Source: Camarhynchus parvulus
Lineage: Eukaryota; Chordata; Aves; Passeriformes; Thraupidae
Length of the DNA: 64,000 bases
Assembly: GCF_901933205.1 (NCBI RefSeq)
Contig: NC_044572.1
Coordinates: 36,205,001-36,269,000, forward strand
Direction: 5' to 3'
The number at the start of each line of letters is the position of its first letter. The first letter of the stretch is position 1. The notes beneath the pieces were generated by a model. The model worked only from the letters and a program-made list of their open reading frames with translations. It ran no database searches and had not been told where the DNA came from. Shown one piece after another: positions 63,170 through 64,000 of this stretch. A program made the translations under genes and the position numbers.

Positions 63170-64000
63170 CTTTAAATTTACAGAAAGAAGTCAGAAAAGA
63201 AAAAGGGAAAAGATCTTTCAAAAACAGCTGTAGCCTGTAAAAGAAATTAGCATGAATGACTGTAGGGAAAATATCAGCAATAGACTTTGAAGAAATCTGG
63301 CTTGGGTCACTGAAAAGAAAACAGAGGCAGATGCTAGGCTGCCTAGGCCAGGTCACTGCAGGGAGAACAACAGCTGGTTATGTGAGTCTTGCCCGGGACT
63401 CAGAGTTGGTGTTGATTCTGCTGTGCAATTATTCAATACCTCCATGATGATTTTAGTATAGGAGAAAACGTGAAAATAAGATGGATTTTTTTTTGGGGGG
63501 TTGAGCTATGACAAATTGAACCATTTATTTAGTAACAAAACTTCTTTCCTGTGTATATCTCACAAAAAGGTTCAAATGTGCACTGGCTACACAGATTTTC
63601 CTCTTAAATATAAGAATGAGTTTTTGAAGTGCTCTACCAAGTTATCAATATTTTAACAGCTCTCTTAAAAGCTGTTTCATAATAGTGCAGATACTTTGAA
63701 GACTGTCTATATTCATTCCATATTAACTGTAGTATATTTTAAGACATTTTATTTTCACATCCAAACAAGGGTAAGAATAGGGAGTGTCCTCTGATCACTG
63801 TATCCACAATCACTTTTAGTTGAGAGTTAAAAAATTCCTTTTTATAACCCACCAAGCAATGTTCAGTTCAACTTAGGGGAGTTGTTCATCCACCCAAGGC
63901 TTTTATTAAAACCTCTATCATTGTAATTTCTGGATTATGTTACAGAAAACTGAACTCACATTACAGATACTGGTAAGCAAAAGGGAATTTTTAAAGTGAA
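63170..64000. other. Unique AT-rich noncoding sequence
   Basis: Nothing recognisable apart from a T8G6 run near 63487-63500. No gene is visible at the right window edge. Confidence 0.6.

Overview
This is a 64 kb stretch of AT-rich, gene-poor vertebrate DNA, almost certainly from a bird. The evidence is four fragments of the avian LINE family CR1 plus a solo endogenous retrovirus LTR whose sequence resembles LTRs I know from songbird genomes. A passerine is my best guess. There is no sign of bacterial or phage organisation: no operons, no ribosome binding sites and no dense coding. The long open frames fall in interspersed repeats, in a tetranucleotide repeat or in anonymous sequence. I recognise no host protein-coding exon, tRNA, rRNA or CpG island, so the window is probably intergenic or the inside of a very large intron.

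Layout. Bases 1-27976 are mostly unique AT-rich sequence. They hold a 104-codon open frame (519-833), a 173-codon open frame with a 13-bp hairpin in it (4371-4892), an unusually GC-rich anonymous block (about 9337-9745), short simple repeats and a 22-bp perfect palindrome of homeodomain-type cores (19910-19931). A short antisense CR1 3' end lies at 27977-28310, followed by a GC-rich anonymous segment to about 28575. Bases 28576-38690 are unique sequence with a local duplication plus hairpin at 34791-34859. A solo LTR on the + strand occupies 38696-39082 with a visible 5-bp target duplication. Bases 39088-50040 are unique.

The right-hand quarter is richest in repeats. A 5'-truncated antisense CR1 (50102-51410) carries a 30-unit tetranucleotide array inside its reverse transcriptase reading frame. 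Two sense-strand CR1 copies (about 57540-58618 and about 59760-61174) have each lost the reverse transcriptase core by internal deletion while keeping endonuclease and C-terminal pieces. Between and around these lie several short perfect inverted repeats (51163, 51413, 53063, 54023, 57811, 63148).

Nothing here works together as a pathway or multi-gene system. The most interesting signals are evolutionary: a microsatellite that grew inside a retrotransposon gene and shifted its frame, two CR1 copies with catalytic-core deletions, and an apparent excess of short perfect inverted repeats of the kind template switching leaves behind. CR1 and LTR calls rest on family recognition from memory; element boundaries are approximate unless a target duplication or terminal motif is stated.
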